From assembly GCA_964408025.1 (NCBI GenBank), contig CAYOXX010000080.1, positions 1 to 15,250 of the forward strand: DNA of 15,250 bases, in the 5' to 3' direction. Position numbers and translations under genes: made by a program. Below the pieces are notes generated by a model, which was not told the DNA's origin, ran no database searches, and was given only the letters and a program-made list of their open reading frames with translations. Source of the stretch: CAYOXX01 sp964408025. Lineage in GTDB: Bacteria; Acidobacteriota; DATKUA01. This document shows positions 1 to 6,609 of the stretch, piece after piece; positions within the stretch are counted from its first letter, which is position 1; each line of letters begins with the position of its first letter.

Positions 1-366
1 GTCCAGGATCAGCTCCGCCGCCTCCGGCAGGTAGCCGCCCTCGCCGCGCCAGCAGTAGAGGTGCAGCAGGTGGAGGTTCCTTATTGCCTGCAGGAGAGCG
101 CGGTCCTCCGCGGCCTGCTCGCCGAACGAGCGCATGTAGAGGCGCTCAACGCCCCAGTGGCCCTCCGGCCTCCAGCAGTCCAGGAGCTCGCGCAGCGGCT
201 CGTAGCGCCTGGCGTCACGCAGCGCGTGCCGCACAAGGAAATCGTCGTTCGCACGCTCCTCCAGCAGCCGCAGCGACCAGACACGCACCGGCCCGGGCGA
301 AGCGTAGCCGAACAGCTTCGGCCTCGGATCGGCCCGCAGCTCGTGCACCCAGCGAACGGGTATCAA
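1..366 (-). CDS. Partial hypothetical protein, prenyltransferase/squalene-oxidase-repeat-like (C-terminus outside window)
   Basis: An open minus-strand frame of 122 codons runs off the left edge. I place the start at a TTG (366-364) because a perfect AGGAGG (378-373) lies 6 nt upstream. An in-frame ATG at 390 has no ribosome binding site and overlaps a possible -10 box. The protein is rich in Leu, Arg, Trp and Glu. The order of its motifs (a P-x-VR-x-W-x-LR-LLE stretch, an N-DD acidic step, an LL-x-C-W-x-PEGHWG stretch, then a helical LHLLHLYCW segment) recalls the N-terminal part of alpha-helical prenyltransferase/squalene-oxidase-repeat proteins often annotated as hypothetical. That resemblance comes from memory of the family and is not verified. 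No signal peptide or membrane segment is visible. The gene itself is well supported; the function is uncertain. Confidence 0.65.
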   Translation of the reverse strand, partial: MIPVRWVHELRADPRPKLFGYASPGPVRVWSLRLLEERANDDFLVRHALRDARRYEPLRELLDCWRPEGHWGVERLYMRSFGEQAAEDRALLQAIRNLHLLHLYCWRGEGGYLPEAAELILD

Positions 367-388
367 AGCAAACCTCCTACGATCCGCC

Positions 389-415
389 ATTCTAGCAGTT
401 CAAATCACGATTTGA
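389..415 (-). promoter_or_regulatory. Possible promoter -10 with overlapping operator-like palindrome for the left-edge gene
   Basis: On the minus strand a TAGAAT hexamer (394-389) resembles a -10 box. Transcription starting about 7 nt later would leave a short leader containing the AGGAGG used by the TTG start at 366. Just upstream, 400-415 is a perfect inverted repeat with 7-bp arms (TCAAATC / GATTTGA) and a 2-bp centre, in the space between -10 and -35, where a regulator could bind. No good -35 is present. The palindrome is seen directly; its regulatory role is inferred. Confidence 0.35.
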
Positions 416-474
416 TCTCCAAATACCCCCGTTGGAGTTAAGGCGAATGTTATTATCCTTCTAGGAAAGTCCAT

Positions 475-499
475 GTAGGGGAGTCCTTTAAGGCTCCCG
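475..499. repeat. GTAGG-type hairpin repeat, copy 1
   Basis: The intergenic sequence begins GTAGGGGAG and folds as GGGAG-(T)-CC / GG-CTCCC around a TTTAA loop (79-98 of the 400s). The same plan (GTAGG, G-run, TTTA-containing loop, C-run) recurs at 3207-3231 and in the tandem array from 15094. It resembles REP-like intergenic palindromes. It lies between the left-edge gene and rpmB. Confidence 0.55.
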
Positions 500-518
500 T
501 TTGTATTCTATTTTCGGG

Positions 519-548
519 CTTGATTGGCCTTCGGGCGTGTGGTAGCTT
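519..548 (+). promoter_or_regulatory. Weak candidate promoter for rpmB
   Basis: A TTGATT (519-524) is followed after 18 nt by TAGCTT (543-548), leaving a leader of roughly 30 nt to the rpmB start. The -10 matches the consensus at only about half its positions, so this is tentative. Confidence 0.22.
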
Positions 549-587
549 ATGCGGCCCGTCGCGGGAAGACGGGTCGGGAGCAGGACG

Positions 588-827
588 ATGTCACGTAAGT
601 GTTCGATCAGCGGCAAGGGCCCCCAGTTCGGCAATAGCGTCAGCCACAGCCACAAGAAGACGCGCAAGAAGTGGGGCGTCAACATCATCAAGAAGCGGAT
701 CTACATCCCCGAGGAGGACCGTTGGGTGCGGGTCAAGATCAGCACACAGATGCTCCGCACGATCGAAAAGAAGGGCCTGCTCGCCACGCTGCGCGACCAC
801 GGCCTGACACTGAAGCAGATCACCTGA
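588..827 (+). CDS. rpmB: 50S ribosomal protein L28
   Basis: This 79-residue basic protein is a structural component of the large ribosomal subunit. The N-terminus follows the L28 pattern closely: MSRKCSISGKGPQFGN, then SHSHKKTRKKW, then an NIIKKRIYI strand and the RVKISTQMLRTIEKKG stretch typical of the family's C-terminal half. Only one Cys (residue 5) is present, so this is the zinc-free type without paired CxxC knuckles. The ATG at 588 is preceded by a purine-rich GGGAG (576-580). An upstream in-frame ATG at 549 would add a 13-residue tail not found in L28 and is rejected. It appears monocistronic, flanked by a hairpin repeat upstream and a possible stem-loop downstream. Confidence 0.96.
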   Translation: MSRKCSISGKGPQFGNSVSHSHKKTRKKWGVNIIKKRIYIPEEDRWVRVKISTQMLRTIEKKGLLATLRDHGLTLKQIT

Positions 828-845
828 CAACCGACAGGTAACCGG

Positions 846-875
846 TTCCGTCTCCGTTAGTATTCCGGGACGGAA
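846..875 (+). terminator. Possible stem-loop after rpmB
   Basis: Perfect 7-bp arms (TTCCGTC at 846-852 and GACGGAA at 869-875) enclose a 16-nt loop, beginning 18 nt after the rpmB stop. No true T-run follows, only a mixed pyrimidine stretch, so it may be an mRNA 3' structure rather than an intrinsic terminator. The rest of 876-1006 shows no gene I can support. Confidence 0.3.
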
Positions 876-1006
876 GTCTAACTCCTTTCAGGCGTCCTCC
901 ATTAGCTAAGTCTATTCCGGCGGCGGGATTCTCCGCTAAAAGCCAGCCTTGCCCGCATTGCAACCGCCGCACGGGCAGGGCGGGATTACGTACTTGTCCC
1001 AGGCAT

Positions 1007-1033
1007 AAAAAGAGGGGCCGCTCGCGGCCCCTC
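1007..1033 (-). terminator. Rho-independent terminator of the small lipoprotein gene
   Basis: Reading the minus strand, a 9-bp G+C-rich stem (GAGGGGCCG / CGGCCCCTC, 1033-1012) with a four-base loop is followed directly by five T residues (1011-1007). It lies 57 nt past the stop of the minus-strand lipoprotein gene and is in the right orientation to terminate it. This is the clearest intrinsic terminator in the window. Confidence 0.85.
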
Positions 1034-1089
1034 ACGACGAAGGTGGTAGGGGGGAAGGGAATTTATCTGCTTCTGGTAGTCAAGATCAC

Positions 1090-1461
1090 TCAGTGCCTCA
1101 GGTTGATGCGGACGCTGGTAGTGGCGCGTTCCCTGATGCCGAGTCCTACTGTTCTGGAACTGAAGCCCGGCTTGCTCGCCGTCAGGCTGATGCTTATGCG
1201 GTGCACGCCCGCCGGGGCCGTGGTACGCAGGTGAATGGTGAAGTAGCCGTTGGCGCCCGTGTAGGCGTGCTGGCCGTTGCGGTTCACAACCACGCGTGCG
1301 CCGTGCACGCTGTGGCTGCCGTAGACAACGCGGCCGGTGACGGTCGCCTGAAAGGCCTTAGAGGGGGCGGACACAACCGCGACGTAACCGGTGCTTGCGC
1401 ACGAGGAGTAAATCAGCACGAGGATTAAGCCCAGGGCAGCTATCGCTGCTTTCCTGATCAT
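1090..1461 (-). CDS. Small secreted lipoprotein with carboxypeptidase-regulatory-like beta-sandwich domain
   Basis: The product is 123 residues starting at the ATG at 1461, chosen because AGGAGGG lies 7 nt upstream; a longer frame to 1494 lacks such a site. Residues 1-20 form a signal peptide (MIRKAAIAALGLILVLIYSSC). The Cys follows LIYSS, which is lipobox-like although Tyr at -3 is unusual. Residues about 35-123 look like one beta-sandwich: a TGRVVYG strand, a GARVVVNRNG hairpin, a GANGYFTI turn motif, then alternating strands ending VRINL. The GxV...A.V.....g....T...G.F pattern is typical of CarboxypepD_reg/CNA-B-like domains. No enzymatic residues are expected. It is probably anchored in the envelope; its ligand is unknown. 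It stands alone, with its own terminator. Confidence 0.75.
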   Translation of the reverse strand: MIRKAAIAALGLILVLIYSSCASTGYVAVVSAPSKAFQATVTGRVVYGSHSVHGARVVVNRNGQHAYTGANGYFTIHLRTTAPAGVHRISISLTASKPGFSSRTVGLGIRERATTSVRINLRH

Positions 1462-1806
1462 CGTCTTGCCCTCCTGTGTTGCCGTTCGAGCCATCGGGAC
1501 CGCTCAGCCCCGCTGAAGATTGAGACACCTGAGTGCACCCGCGGTTAAAATGTGATTCATGTTACTAAACTGTGGTTAAGACTTCGCTGAGGGTTTTACA
1601 GCCCGCAGATACGTTGCCTTTCTGTTTCCCGCGGACATCGGCGGGAGTGAGAAAAACACCGAGGCGGCGGTACTGGACTGCCGGGAACGCCTGTCCAGCG
1701 ATCGGCTCGGTCGACCACGGTGCACGTCCTGTCGTCCTCTAGCGAATTTCCCAACGATCGCCCACCCGCGCACTGAAAATATCGTGAATCTGTTCCGCAT
1801 TACGCG
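1462..1806. other. Intergenic stretch between divergent lipoprotein and acyl-CoA dehydrogenase genes
   Basis: No supportable gene lies here. It must contain the lipoprotein promoter on the minus strand. An AT-rich patch around 1545-1580 is a reasonable place for it, but I see no pair of hexamers good enough to annotate. Open frames crossing this stretch on the minus strand are antisense shadows of the dehydrogenase gene. Confidence 0.5.
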
Positions 1807-1835
1807 TTGACCCTGCCGCGCGGCGCTGCCATAAT
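1807..1835 (+). promoter_or_regulatory. Near-consensus sigma70-type promoter for the acyl-CoA dehydrogenase
   Basis: TTGACC (1807-1812) and CATAAT (1830-1835) are separated by exactly 17 nt, each hexamer differing from consensus at one position. Transcription would start near 1842, giving a leader of about 37 nt that contains the GGGAGGGG site. This also shows that the frame's upstream extension to 1807 is promoter DNA, not coding sequence. Confidence 0.75.
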
Positions 1836-1878
1836 GTGCTGTCCGCATGAAGTTTTTTCCTTGGGAGGGGTGCCAACC

Positions 1879-3024
1879 GTGGATTTCTCGCTGCCTGAAG
1901 AGACCCGGATATTGCGCGACACCATCCGAGATTTCGCGCTCGAGAAGATCGCTCCGACCGCGCTGGAGTGCGACGAGAAGCAGGAGCTGCCGATGGGAGT
2001 CGTCGAGCAGCTGGCCGAGCTGGGGGTCCTGGGGACGTTCATCGACCCCGAATACGGCGGCGCCGGCATGACCTACATCGACTACTCCGTCATACTCGAG
2101 GAGCTGGCCCGCGTCGACCCGGCCATATCGCTCTGCGTGGCGGCCCACAACTCGCTCTGCACCAACCACATAAACGTGTTCGGCAGCGAGGAGCAGAAGC
2201 GCAAGTACCTCACGCCGCTGGCCGAGGGCCACATGCTCGGCGCTTGGGGCCTGACCGAGCCGGGCAGCGGCAGCGACGCCGCCGGCATGGTCACCTTCGC
2301 AGAGGACAAAGGCGACCACTACCTGGTCAACGGCACCAAGACCTTCATCACCAACGGCGCCAGCGGCGGCCTCTTCGTCTGCGTGTGCCTAACCGACCGC
2401 GACGCCCCCGGCACGCACGGCATCTCGTCGCTGATCATCGAGCCGGGCTACACCGGCTTCAGCGTGGCCAGGAAGGAAAACAAGCTCGGCATGCGCGCCA
2501 CCGACACCGCCGAGATCGCGCTCGAGGACTGCCGGGTGCCGAAGGAGAACCTGCTCGGCAACGAGGGCGAGGGTTTCAAGCAGGCGATGGTCGTACTCGA
2601 CGGCGGCCGCATATCGATTGCCGCGCTCGCCGTCGGCTTGGCGCAGGGCTCCTTCGACGCCTGCCTAAAGTACACCCAGGAGCGGAAGCAGTTCGGCAAG
2701 CCCCTGGCCGCCTTCCAGGCCACCCAGTTCAAGCTGGCCGACATGGCTACGGAGATCGAGGCCGCCCGCCTCCTCACCTACCGCGCTGCCTGGAAAAAGG
2801 ACTCCGGCGAGCGGGTAACCAATGAGAGCGCCCAGGCAAAGTACTACGCCGGCGAGGCCTGCTGCCGCATATCAAGCGAGGCGGTGCAGATCTTCGGCGG
2901 CTACGGCTTCGTCAAGGATTACCCGGTCGAGCGCTTCTTCCGCGACGCCCGCCTCTGCACCATCGGCGAGGGCACCAGCGAGATCCAGAAAATCGTCATC
3001 GCCCGCGAACTGCTCCGCGACTGA
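1879..3024 (+). CDS. Acyl-CoA dehydrogenase (short/medium-chain type)
   Basis: This is a 381-residue FAD flavoprotein that oxidises acyl-CoA to trans-2-enoyl-CoA and passes electrons to ETF; it is expected to be cytoplasmic and homotetrameric. The length is the family norm. Seen in order: an N-terminal helical domain beginning MDFSLPEETRILRDTIRDFA; the FAD/substrate beta-domain signature WGLTEPGSGSDA; the NGTKTFITNG stretch; ERKQFGKPLAAFQ; and the C-terminal QIFGGYGFVKDYPVERFFRD signature. The catalytic base is Glu364 in the GEGTSEIQ motif, the position used by butyryl/short-chain enzymes. I start at GTG 1879 because GGGAGGGG (1863-1870) is 8 nt upstream and the promoter lies at 1807-1835. 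No ETF or other beta-oxidation gene is adjacent, so the exact substrate cannot be assigned. Confidence 0.95.
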   Translation: MDFSLPEETRILRDTIRDFALEKIAPTALECDEKQELPMGVVEQLAELGVLGTFIDPEYGGAGMTYIDYSVILEELARVDPAISLCVAAHNSLCTNHINVFGSEEQKRKYLTPLAEGHMLGAWGLTEPGSGSDAAGMVTFAEDKGDHYLVNGTKTFITNGASGGLFVCVCLTDRDAPGTHGISSLIIEPGYTGFSVARKENKLGMRATDTAEIALEDCRVPKENLLGNEGEGFKQAMVVLDGGRISIAALAVGLAQGSFDACLKYTQERKQFGKPLAAFQATQFKLADMATEIEAARLLTYRAAWKKDSGERVTNESAQAKYYAGEACCRISSEAVQIFGGYGFVKDYPVERFFRDARLCTIGEGTSEIQKIVIARELLRD

Positions 3025-3059
3025 GCTAGTCATTGCGCGGGACAGAAACAGCTTTTAAA

Positions 3060-3133
3060 CCACAGAGACCACAGAGGAAGAGATCGTAGGTGGGGCCGGA
3101 ACGTGTCCGCCGTGGCGGATGCCCCCCTCTTCT
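3060..3133. repeat. Composite intergenic repeat module 1 (CCACAGAGACCAC block plus GTAGG hairpin)
   Basis: The block CCACAGAGACCAC (3060-3072) is followed by a GTAGGTGGGG element (from 3085), an inner perfect palindrome TCCGCC-GT-GGCGGA, and a closing GCCCCCC run. The same two blocks with identical internal spacing recur 122 bp downstream. The whole 3025-3375 gap has no supportable gene; this repeat DNA fills it. Confidence 0.55.
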
Positions 3134-3181
3134 GCGTACGTCAAAAGCCGGCGCAGTGGATTTGCCATGCCCCCGTGTTCA

Positions 3182-3231
3182 CCACAGAGACCACGTAGGG
3201 AGAGACCGTAGGGGGGCGTTTATGCTCCCCT
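3182..3231. repeat. Composite intergenic repeat module 2
   Basis: CCACAGAGACCAC recurs exactly (3182-3194). A GTAGG hairpin starts at 3207, both offset 122 bp from module 1. The hairpin pairs AGGGGGGC (3210-3217) with GCTCCCCT (3224-3231) through one G-T wobble around a six-base loop. The wobble that preserves pairing suggests the structure is maintained. Confidence 0.55.
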
Positions 3232-3332
3232 CTGCTGCTATGCTAAGGGCTGTGATTCTTCTCCGATGTTCAGAAGAGCAATGACCAACCGCAGAGGCGC
3301 CGAAATCTGTATTCTTGTCTTCTTTATCATCT

Positions 3333-3345
3333 GTGGTCTCTGGGG
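3333..3345. repeat. Inverted copy of the CCACAGAGACCAC block
   Basis: GTGGTCTCTGGGG is the reverse complement of the block at 3060 and 3182 with one mismatch. Similarity continues outward a few bases (CAGATG against CAGAGG). It lies just downstream of the stop of the minus-strand operon, so the gap is bounded by inverted copies. Confidence 0.45.
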
Positions 3346-3375
3346 TGAATCCTCTTCTCAATTTCAGACAGCCGG

Positions 3376-4071
3376 TTATCGGTGGACCAGTACGAACTTG
3401 ACCGACTGCCCCGGCTGCTCCATCGCCACCAGGCGCCCGTCGTTGACGTAGAGCTCGACGTCGATCGTACCTAGGAGGGTCATCCTGTAGAGCCGGCAGG
3501 GGATTTCGTTGCCGCCGATCTCGTAGCTGGCCTCGCCCGCGTACTCGAGAGTGTAGCCCACCAGCGTGAGCTGCTGGGGCACGAACACCTGGCCGTCGGC
3601 CGGCTCCATGTCGGGGCTGAGGCGGCTGGCCAGCAGCGCCAGGTGGGCCGGTGAGTTGTTGTCCAGCAGGACCCACTCGTCCGGCAGCTCGACCGTCTGC
3701 TCGCGCTGGCTGCCGCCGATCAGGATCAGCGCCCGCGCCAGGCCCGGCTCGAACTCGACCTCCAGCTCCTGGGTCGAGCCGTTGGGCAGCGTGGCGAGCA
3801 GGCGGTAGGCGGCGACCGAGCCGTCGGCGGCCAGTCTGGTCACCGACTCCATCCTCACATCGCCGCTCGGAGTCGAAAGCGTAATGTCGCCGGAGATCAC
3901 GGTGCCGTTCTCGTCGGCCGCGGTGACCGCGTAGCCGCCGTCGCCCAGGTACTGATCGCCCTGGTGGACGGCGTAGGTCGCCGTCTCGCCCTGGCGCAGG
4001 CCGTCGGCCGCGAGGCCGGGGGAGAGCAGCAGCGCTAAGAGAAGCGCGCACAACATTCGATTCAATCCCAT
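3376..4071 (-). CDS. Secreted beta-rich protein resembling the N-terminal domain of the adjacent hydrolase
   Basis: The product has 231 residues. The ATG at 4071 has AGGAG 7 nt upstream. Residues 1-22 are a signal peptide ending SPGLAA, with no lipobox, so it is probably periplasmic or exported. The rest is a run of predicted beta strands with few helices, reminiscent of lipid-binding DUF3108/LolA-like barrel folds. It aligns by eye with residues about 20-220 of the upstream hydrolase: a shared RL-DG-x-Y-x-L segment, a V-E-F/L-x-F-x-P/D-G stretch, an LP step, an LL-x(3)-S/A-R/H helix, and a closing LY-N-GR/E-V-P. It sits 14 nt after the hydrolase stop, so it is co-transcribed as the last gene. 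I do not recognise a named family; the barrel assignment is inference. Confidence 0.75.
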   Translation of the reverse strand: MGLNRMLCALLLALLLSPGLAADGLRQGETATYAVHQGDQYLGDGGYAVTAADENGTVISGDITLSTPSGDVRMESVTRLAADGSVAAYRLLATLPNGSTQELEVEFEPGLARALILIGGSQREQTVELPDEWVLLDNNSPAHLALLASRLSPDMEPADGQVFVPQQLTLVGYTLEYAGEASYEIGGNEIPCRLYRMTLLGTIDVELYVNDGRLVAMEQPGQSVKFVLVHR

Positions 4072-4085
4072 CGGTCGCTCCTTAT

Positions 4086-5717
4086 CTATAGAAGGTTATT
4101 CCTCAGCCACTGCTCGATGTATGCGAGGAACTCACGGCTGAGGCGGCGGCGGAAGTCGGCGTAGTCGCCGGTGCGGCCGCCGGTGGTGCTGGGCATGAAC
4201 AGGTGGTCCAGCCCGGGGAATATCTTCAGGTCGTAGTCGGCGTTGCCGCCTTCCTCCAGCGCCAGCGCCAGGTTGAGGGCGTTGCCGGGCAGCACCTGCC
4301 GGTCCAGCGAGCCGCAGAGGATCGCCACACGGCAGCGCACGCGTCGCATCGTATCGTAGGCGTCGTGGTTGACGTGCGAGCGCCACCAACCGAGGAACTG
4401 GTTCTCGAGGCCCGCAAAGGTGCCCCAGTCGGCGCCGGAGCGGACGTTGCGGAATCCCTCCATCAGTATCGGCAGCGCGGCTGCGAAGGCCTCGTCGCTG
4501 CGGCTCAGGGCGTGGCTCTGCTCCAGGAGCACCTGGTCTATCGGCCTGGCGGTGCCGGCCATCAGCACGATGGCCCGCACCTCGGGGTCCTCGACCGCCA
4601 CGATGGGCGCGATGATGCCGCCCTCGCTGTGGCCGACGATGCCTATGCGGCGGCGGTCGACGTCGCGGCGACCCTGCAGGTAGCGGACGGCACCGCGGGC
4701 CACGTTCACGCGGTCACCCAGCGTGTGGGTGGCGAAGGCGCCGCCGCTGGGCGCCACGCCGTAGTCGTTGTAGCGCAGCACCAGGAAGCCGGCGTTGGCG
4801 AGGCGGTGGGCGATTGTGCGGAAGATTCCGAACTTGAGGCCGTAGGGCCCGGGCAGGGGTGTATCCTCGTTGCGGTCCTGGGGGCCGGAACCGCTGACGA
4901 GGACGACGGCCGGGTGGCGGTCGCTGCCGTCATCCGGAACCGTCACGCTGCCCGCGATCGTCACGTCGTTGGCGCCGAAGGTGACCTCCTCCTCGATGTA
5001 GAGAGCCTCGCCCTCGAGGTCCGGCTCGGGCAGACGCACCTCGATCGCCTCCTCCCAGCCGTCCCTGACGATCAGGAGCGCGGCCAGCGGCAGGACGACC
5101 TCCACGACCTCGCCATCCCGGTTGGCGTAGAGGTGGGCGCCGGACTCGCCGGTATTGAGGAAGTAGTGGGCAACCGAAACCTCCTCGTCGCCGCGGCGCA
5201 CCGCCTCCTGCTCGAGGAGCTCGATTGAGCAGTCGTGCAGGGCGGGGAAGAGCGGCTCGAAGTAGACAAACCGCTGCAGCGCCGGGCCGGAGGGATCGTG
5301 GGCGGCCACCAGCATTTGCAGCGACTCCAGGGAGCCGTCCAGCGGTATCGCTTCGGGCGGCAGGGCCATGTCGGCCGGGCGATCGCCTAGGTAGCTGATG
5401 CTGCCCTCGACGCGGCCCGAATCGGGGTCGAAAGCGAGCTCGACGGCGATCTCGAAGCCGGCGCTGGTCCCCTCCATGCTCAGCGCCAGGTAGCGACCCC
5501 GATCGTCGAGACGCGCGGTGCTCACCATGTCGGTGCGGCGACCCTGGGTGGTGAACCGCCGGGCGCACGTGATCTCCGTGTATCCCTCTCCCGCTTCCGC
5601 AGTAATCCTCTCCTCGCCGGCTGGCTGACCGGCGAAGTAGTAGACGAAGGTCACCTCGTCCGCCGGCAGCAGGACCGACCCGAGCAGAACCAGCGCCGCT
5701 GCTGCGGTTCGAACCAT
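4086..5717 (-). CDS. Secreted alpha/beta-hydrolase (EstD-like serine esterase) with N-terminal beta-rich domain
   Basis: The product has 543 residues. I choose ATG 5717 (AGGAG 7 nt upstream) because it begins directly with a signal peptide (MVRTAAAALVLLGSVLLPA). A start at 5786 would add 23 basic residues and overlap the preceding gene. Residues about 20-225 form a beta-rich domain related to the next gene's product. A short linker leads to an alpha/beta-hydrolase at about 245-543: the oxyanion-side strand VVLVSGSGPQDRNED (271-285), the nucleophile motif GHSEGG with Ser364, the acid in GSLDRQ (Asp472), and the base in GLDHLF (His505). The GSGPQDRNE and GHSEGG signatures resemble EstD-type esterases and S9-like hydrolases. 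It probably hydrolyses an ester or similar bond outside the cytoplasm; the substrate is unknown. It is the middle gene of a three-gene minus-strand operon. Confidence 0.85.
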   Translation of the reverse strand: MVRTAAAALVLLGSVLLPADEVTFVYYFAGQPAGEERITAEAGEGYTEITCARRFTTQGRRTDMVSTARLDDRGRYLALSMEGTSAGFEIAVELAFDPDSGRVEGSISYLGDRPADMALPPEAIPLDGSLESLQMLVAAHDPSGPALQRFVYFEPLFPALHDCSIELLEQEAVRRGDEEVSVAHYFLNTGESGAHLYANRDGEVVEVVLPLAALLIVRDGWEEAIEVRLPEPDLEGEALYIEEEVTFGANDVTIAGSVTVPDDGSDRHPAVVLVSGSGPQDRNEDTPLPGPYGLKFGIFRTIAHRLANAGFLVLRYNDYGVAPSGGAFATHTLGDRVNVARGAVRYLQGRRDVDRRRIGIVGHSEGGIIAPIVAVEDPEVRAIVLMAGTARPIDQVLLEQSHALSRSDEAFAAALPILMEGFRNVRSGADWGTFAGLENQFLGWWRSHVNHDAYDTMRRVRCRVAILCGSLDRQVLPGNALNLALALEEGGNADYDLKIFPGLDHLFMPSTTGGRTGDYADFRRRLSREFLAYIEQWLRNNLL

Positions 5718-5763
5718 TGTTCTTCTCCTGTCGATCCGGGACCGTCGTCGCGGACCGGTCTCT

Positions 5764-6189
5764 TTATTGTTTCTCGCCGCGGCCACCGGGCCCGCTTACC
5801 TCGAGCTTCTTTTGCAGGCGCTGGAGCTCGCACTCCTGGGTCTCGAGCCGGCGCTCGAAGCGGTCCAGGAGCAGGTCCATGCGCTCCAGGGGCAGCACCG
5901 TGAGCTGGCGGGCAAGCTCGGCGCTGCGGGCGTTGTGCAGCGACATCAGCTCCCGCAGGCTGGCCACCAGACGGCGAGTCTTGCCCAAGAATCCCTCGTG
6001 GGCGGATCGGAGCTGATCCACCACCTCGCGGTCGAAATCGGTTTGCGCAAGCTTGCTGATCTTGCGCAACATCTCGTCGCGCTCCTTGCCCAGGCACTCG
6101 CTCTCCTCCTCGAGCTCCTCCAGCAGCGCCGTGAAGCGCGCCTCCACCTCTTCCCTCATCGCCTTGAGTTCGCTAAGGATCTTGTCCAT
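5764..6189 (-). CDS. Cytoplasmic coiled-coil protein of unknown function
   Basis: The product has 141 residues starting at ATG 6189, with an AGGTG-type site about 7 nt upstream; a GTG at 6198 is an alternative start. There is no signal peptide and no hydrophobic segment. The sequence is highly charged with heptad-like spacing of Leu, Met and Ile: residues about 3-48 (rich in Glu) and 60-135 (RRL/RFERRLETQECELQRLQ) are predicted coiled coil. It ends in a flexible GPGGRGEKQ tail. It is first in an operon with the esterase and its beta-domain partner (46 nt gap to the next start). Whether it works with these exported proteins is unclear. No family is recognised, so it is annotated only by structure. 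Confidence 0.7.
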   Translation of the reverse strand: MDKILSELKAMREEVEARFTALLEELEEESECLGKERDEMLRKISKLAQTDFDREVVDQLRSAHEGFLGKTRRLVASLRELMSLHNARSAELARQLTVLPLERMDLLLDRFERRLETQECELQRLQKKLEVSGPGGRGEKQ

Positions 6190-6217
6190 CGCCCGCACCT
6201 GGCCTTGATAGAAAGCA

Positions 6218-6247
6218 ATCTTAACAGAATCGCGTCGGCGCTACCAA
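6218..6247 (-). promoter_or_regulatory. Promoter of the coiled-coil/esterase operon
   Basis: On the minus strand TTGGTA (6247-6242) is followed after 18 nt by TAAGAT (6223-6218). Each hexamer matches the sigma70 consensus at four of six bases. Initiation near 6211 would give a leader of about 22 nt before ATG 6189. Confidence 0.5.
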
Positions 6248-6609
6248 GGATGACGTATTTACGATTGGGGACCAGCAGTGTCCACGTGAGAGGACAGAAT
6301 CTTCGGCAAGGGACGGGAATCTTCGCAGGGCGGTCCGCGTTTCCGGTGGATTAAGCGGATGTTCTTTCTGTTCCTCTTGCAGATGTGATTCCTGTCGTTC
6401 GTCCGCCCGGGCTGCCCCCTCGCGCCTGAAAGTATAACCTCTTTAATCACAAAAAATTACAGACATGCCCTGAACTTGTCCGCACCGCTCCGTAAAAGCC
6501 TGCCCGCGCCTACGACCAGGAGTGGCAAATTCTTCGCAATAAGAGCTGTATGGCACGGGGCTTGCTCTTAGTGCCTGCGAGAGAGATGATCTACTCGGAG
6601 GATGAGACA
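6248..6609. other. Intergenic stretch between divergent operon and plus-strand gene
   Basis: No gene is supportable. It contains a short direct repeat (GAATCTTCG at 6297 and 6317, period 20) and an AT-rich patch at 6430-6465, but no hexamer pair good enough to call a promoter for the gene starting at 6610. A ribosome binding site, GGAGG (6597-6601), sits 8 nt before that start. Confidence 0.5.

Noticed and set aside
1807..1878. Longer N-terminus for the acyl-CoA dehydrogenase starting at TTG 1807
   Set aside because: That TTG is the first base triplet of the -35 box of a near-consensus promoter, and the added residues do not resemble the family.
1576..2319. 247-residue minus-strand open frame near the acyl-CoA dehydrogenase
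   Set aside because: It overlaps the dehydrogenase coding region and its promoter on the opposite strand and has no recognisable domain.
4203..5228. 341-residue plus-strand open frame
   Set aside because: Antisense shadow of the esterase gene; composition is Val/Ala/His-rich without motifs, and the opposite strand has a catalytic triad and an RBS.
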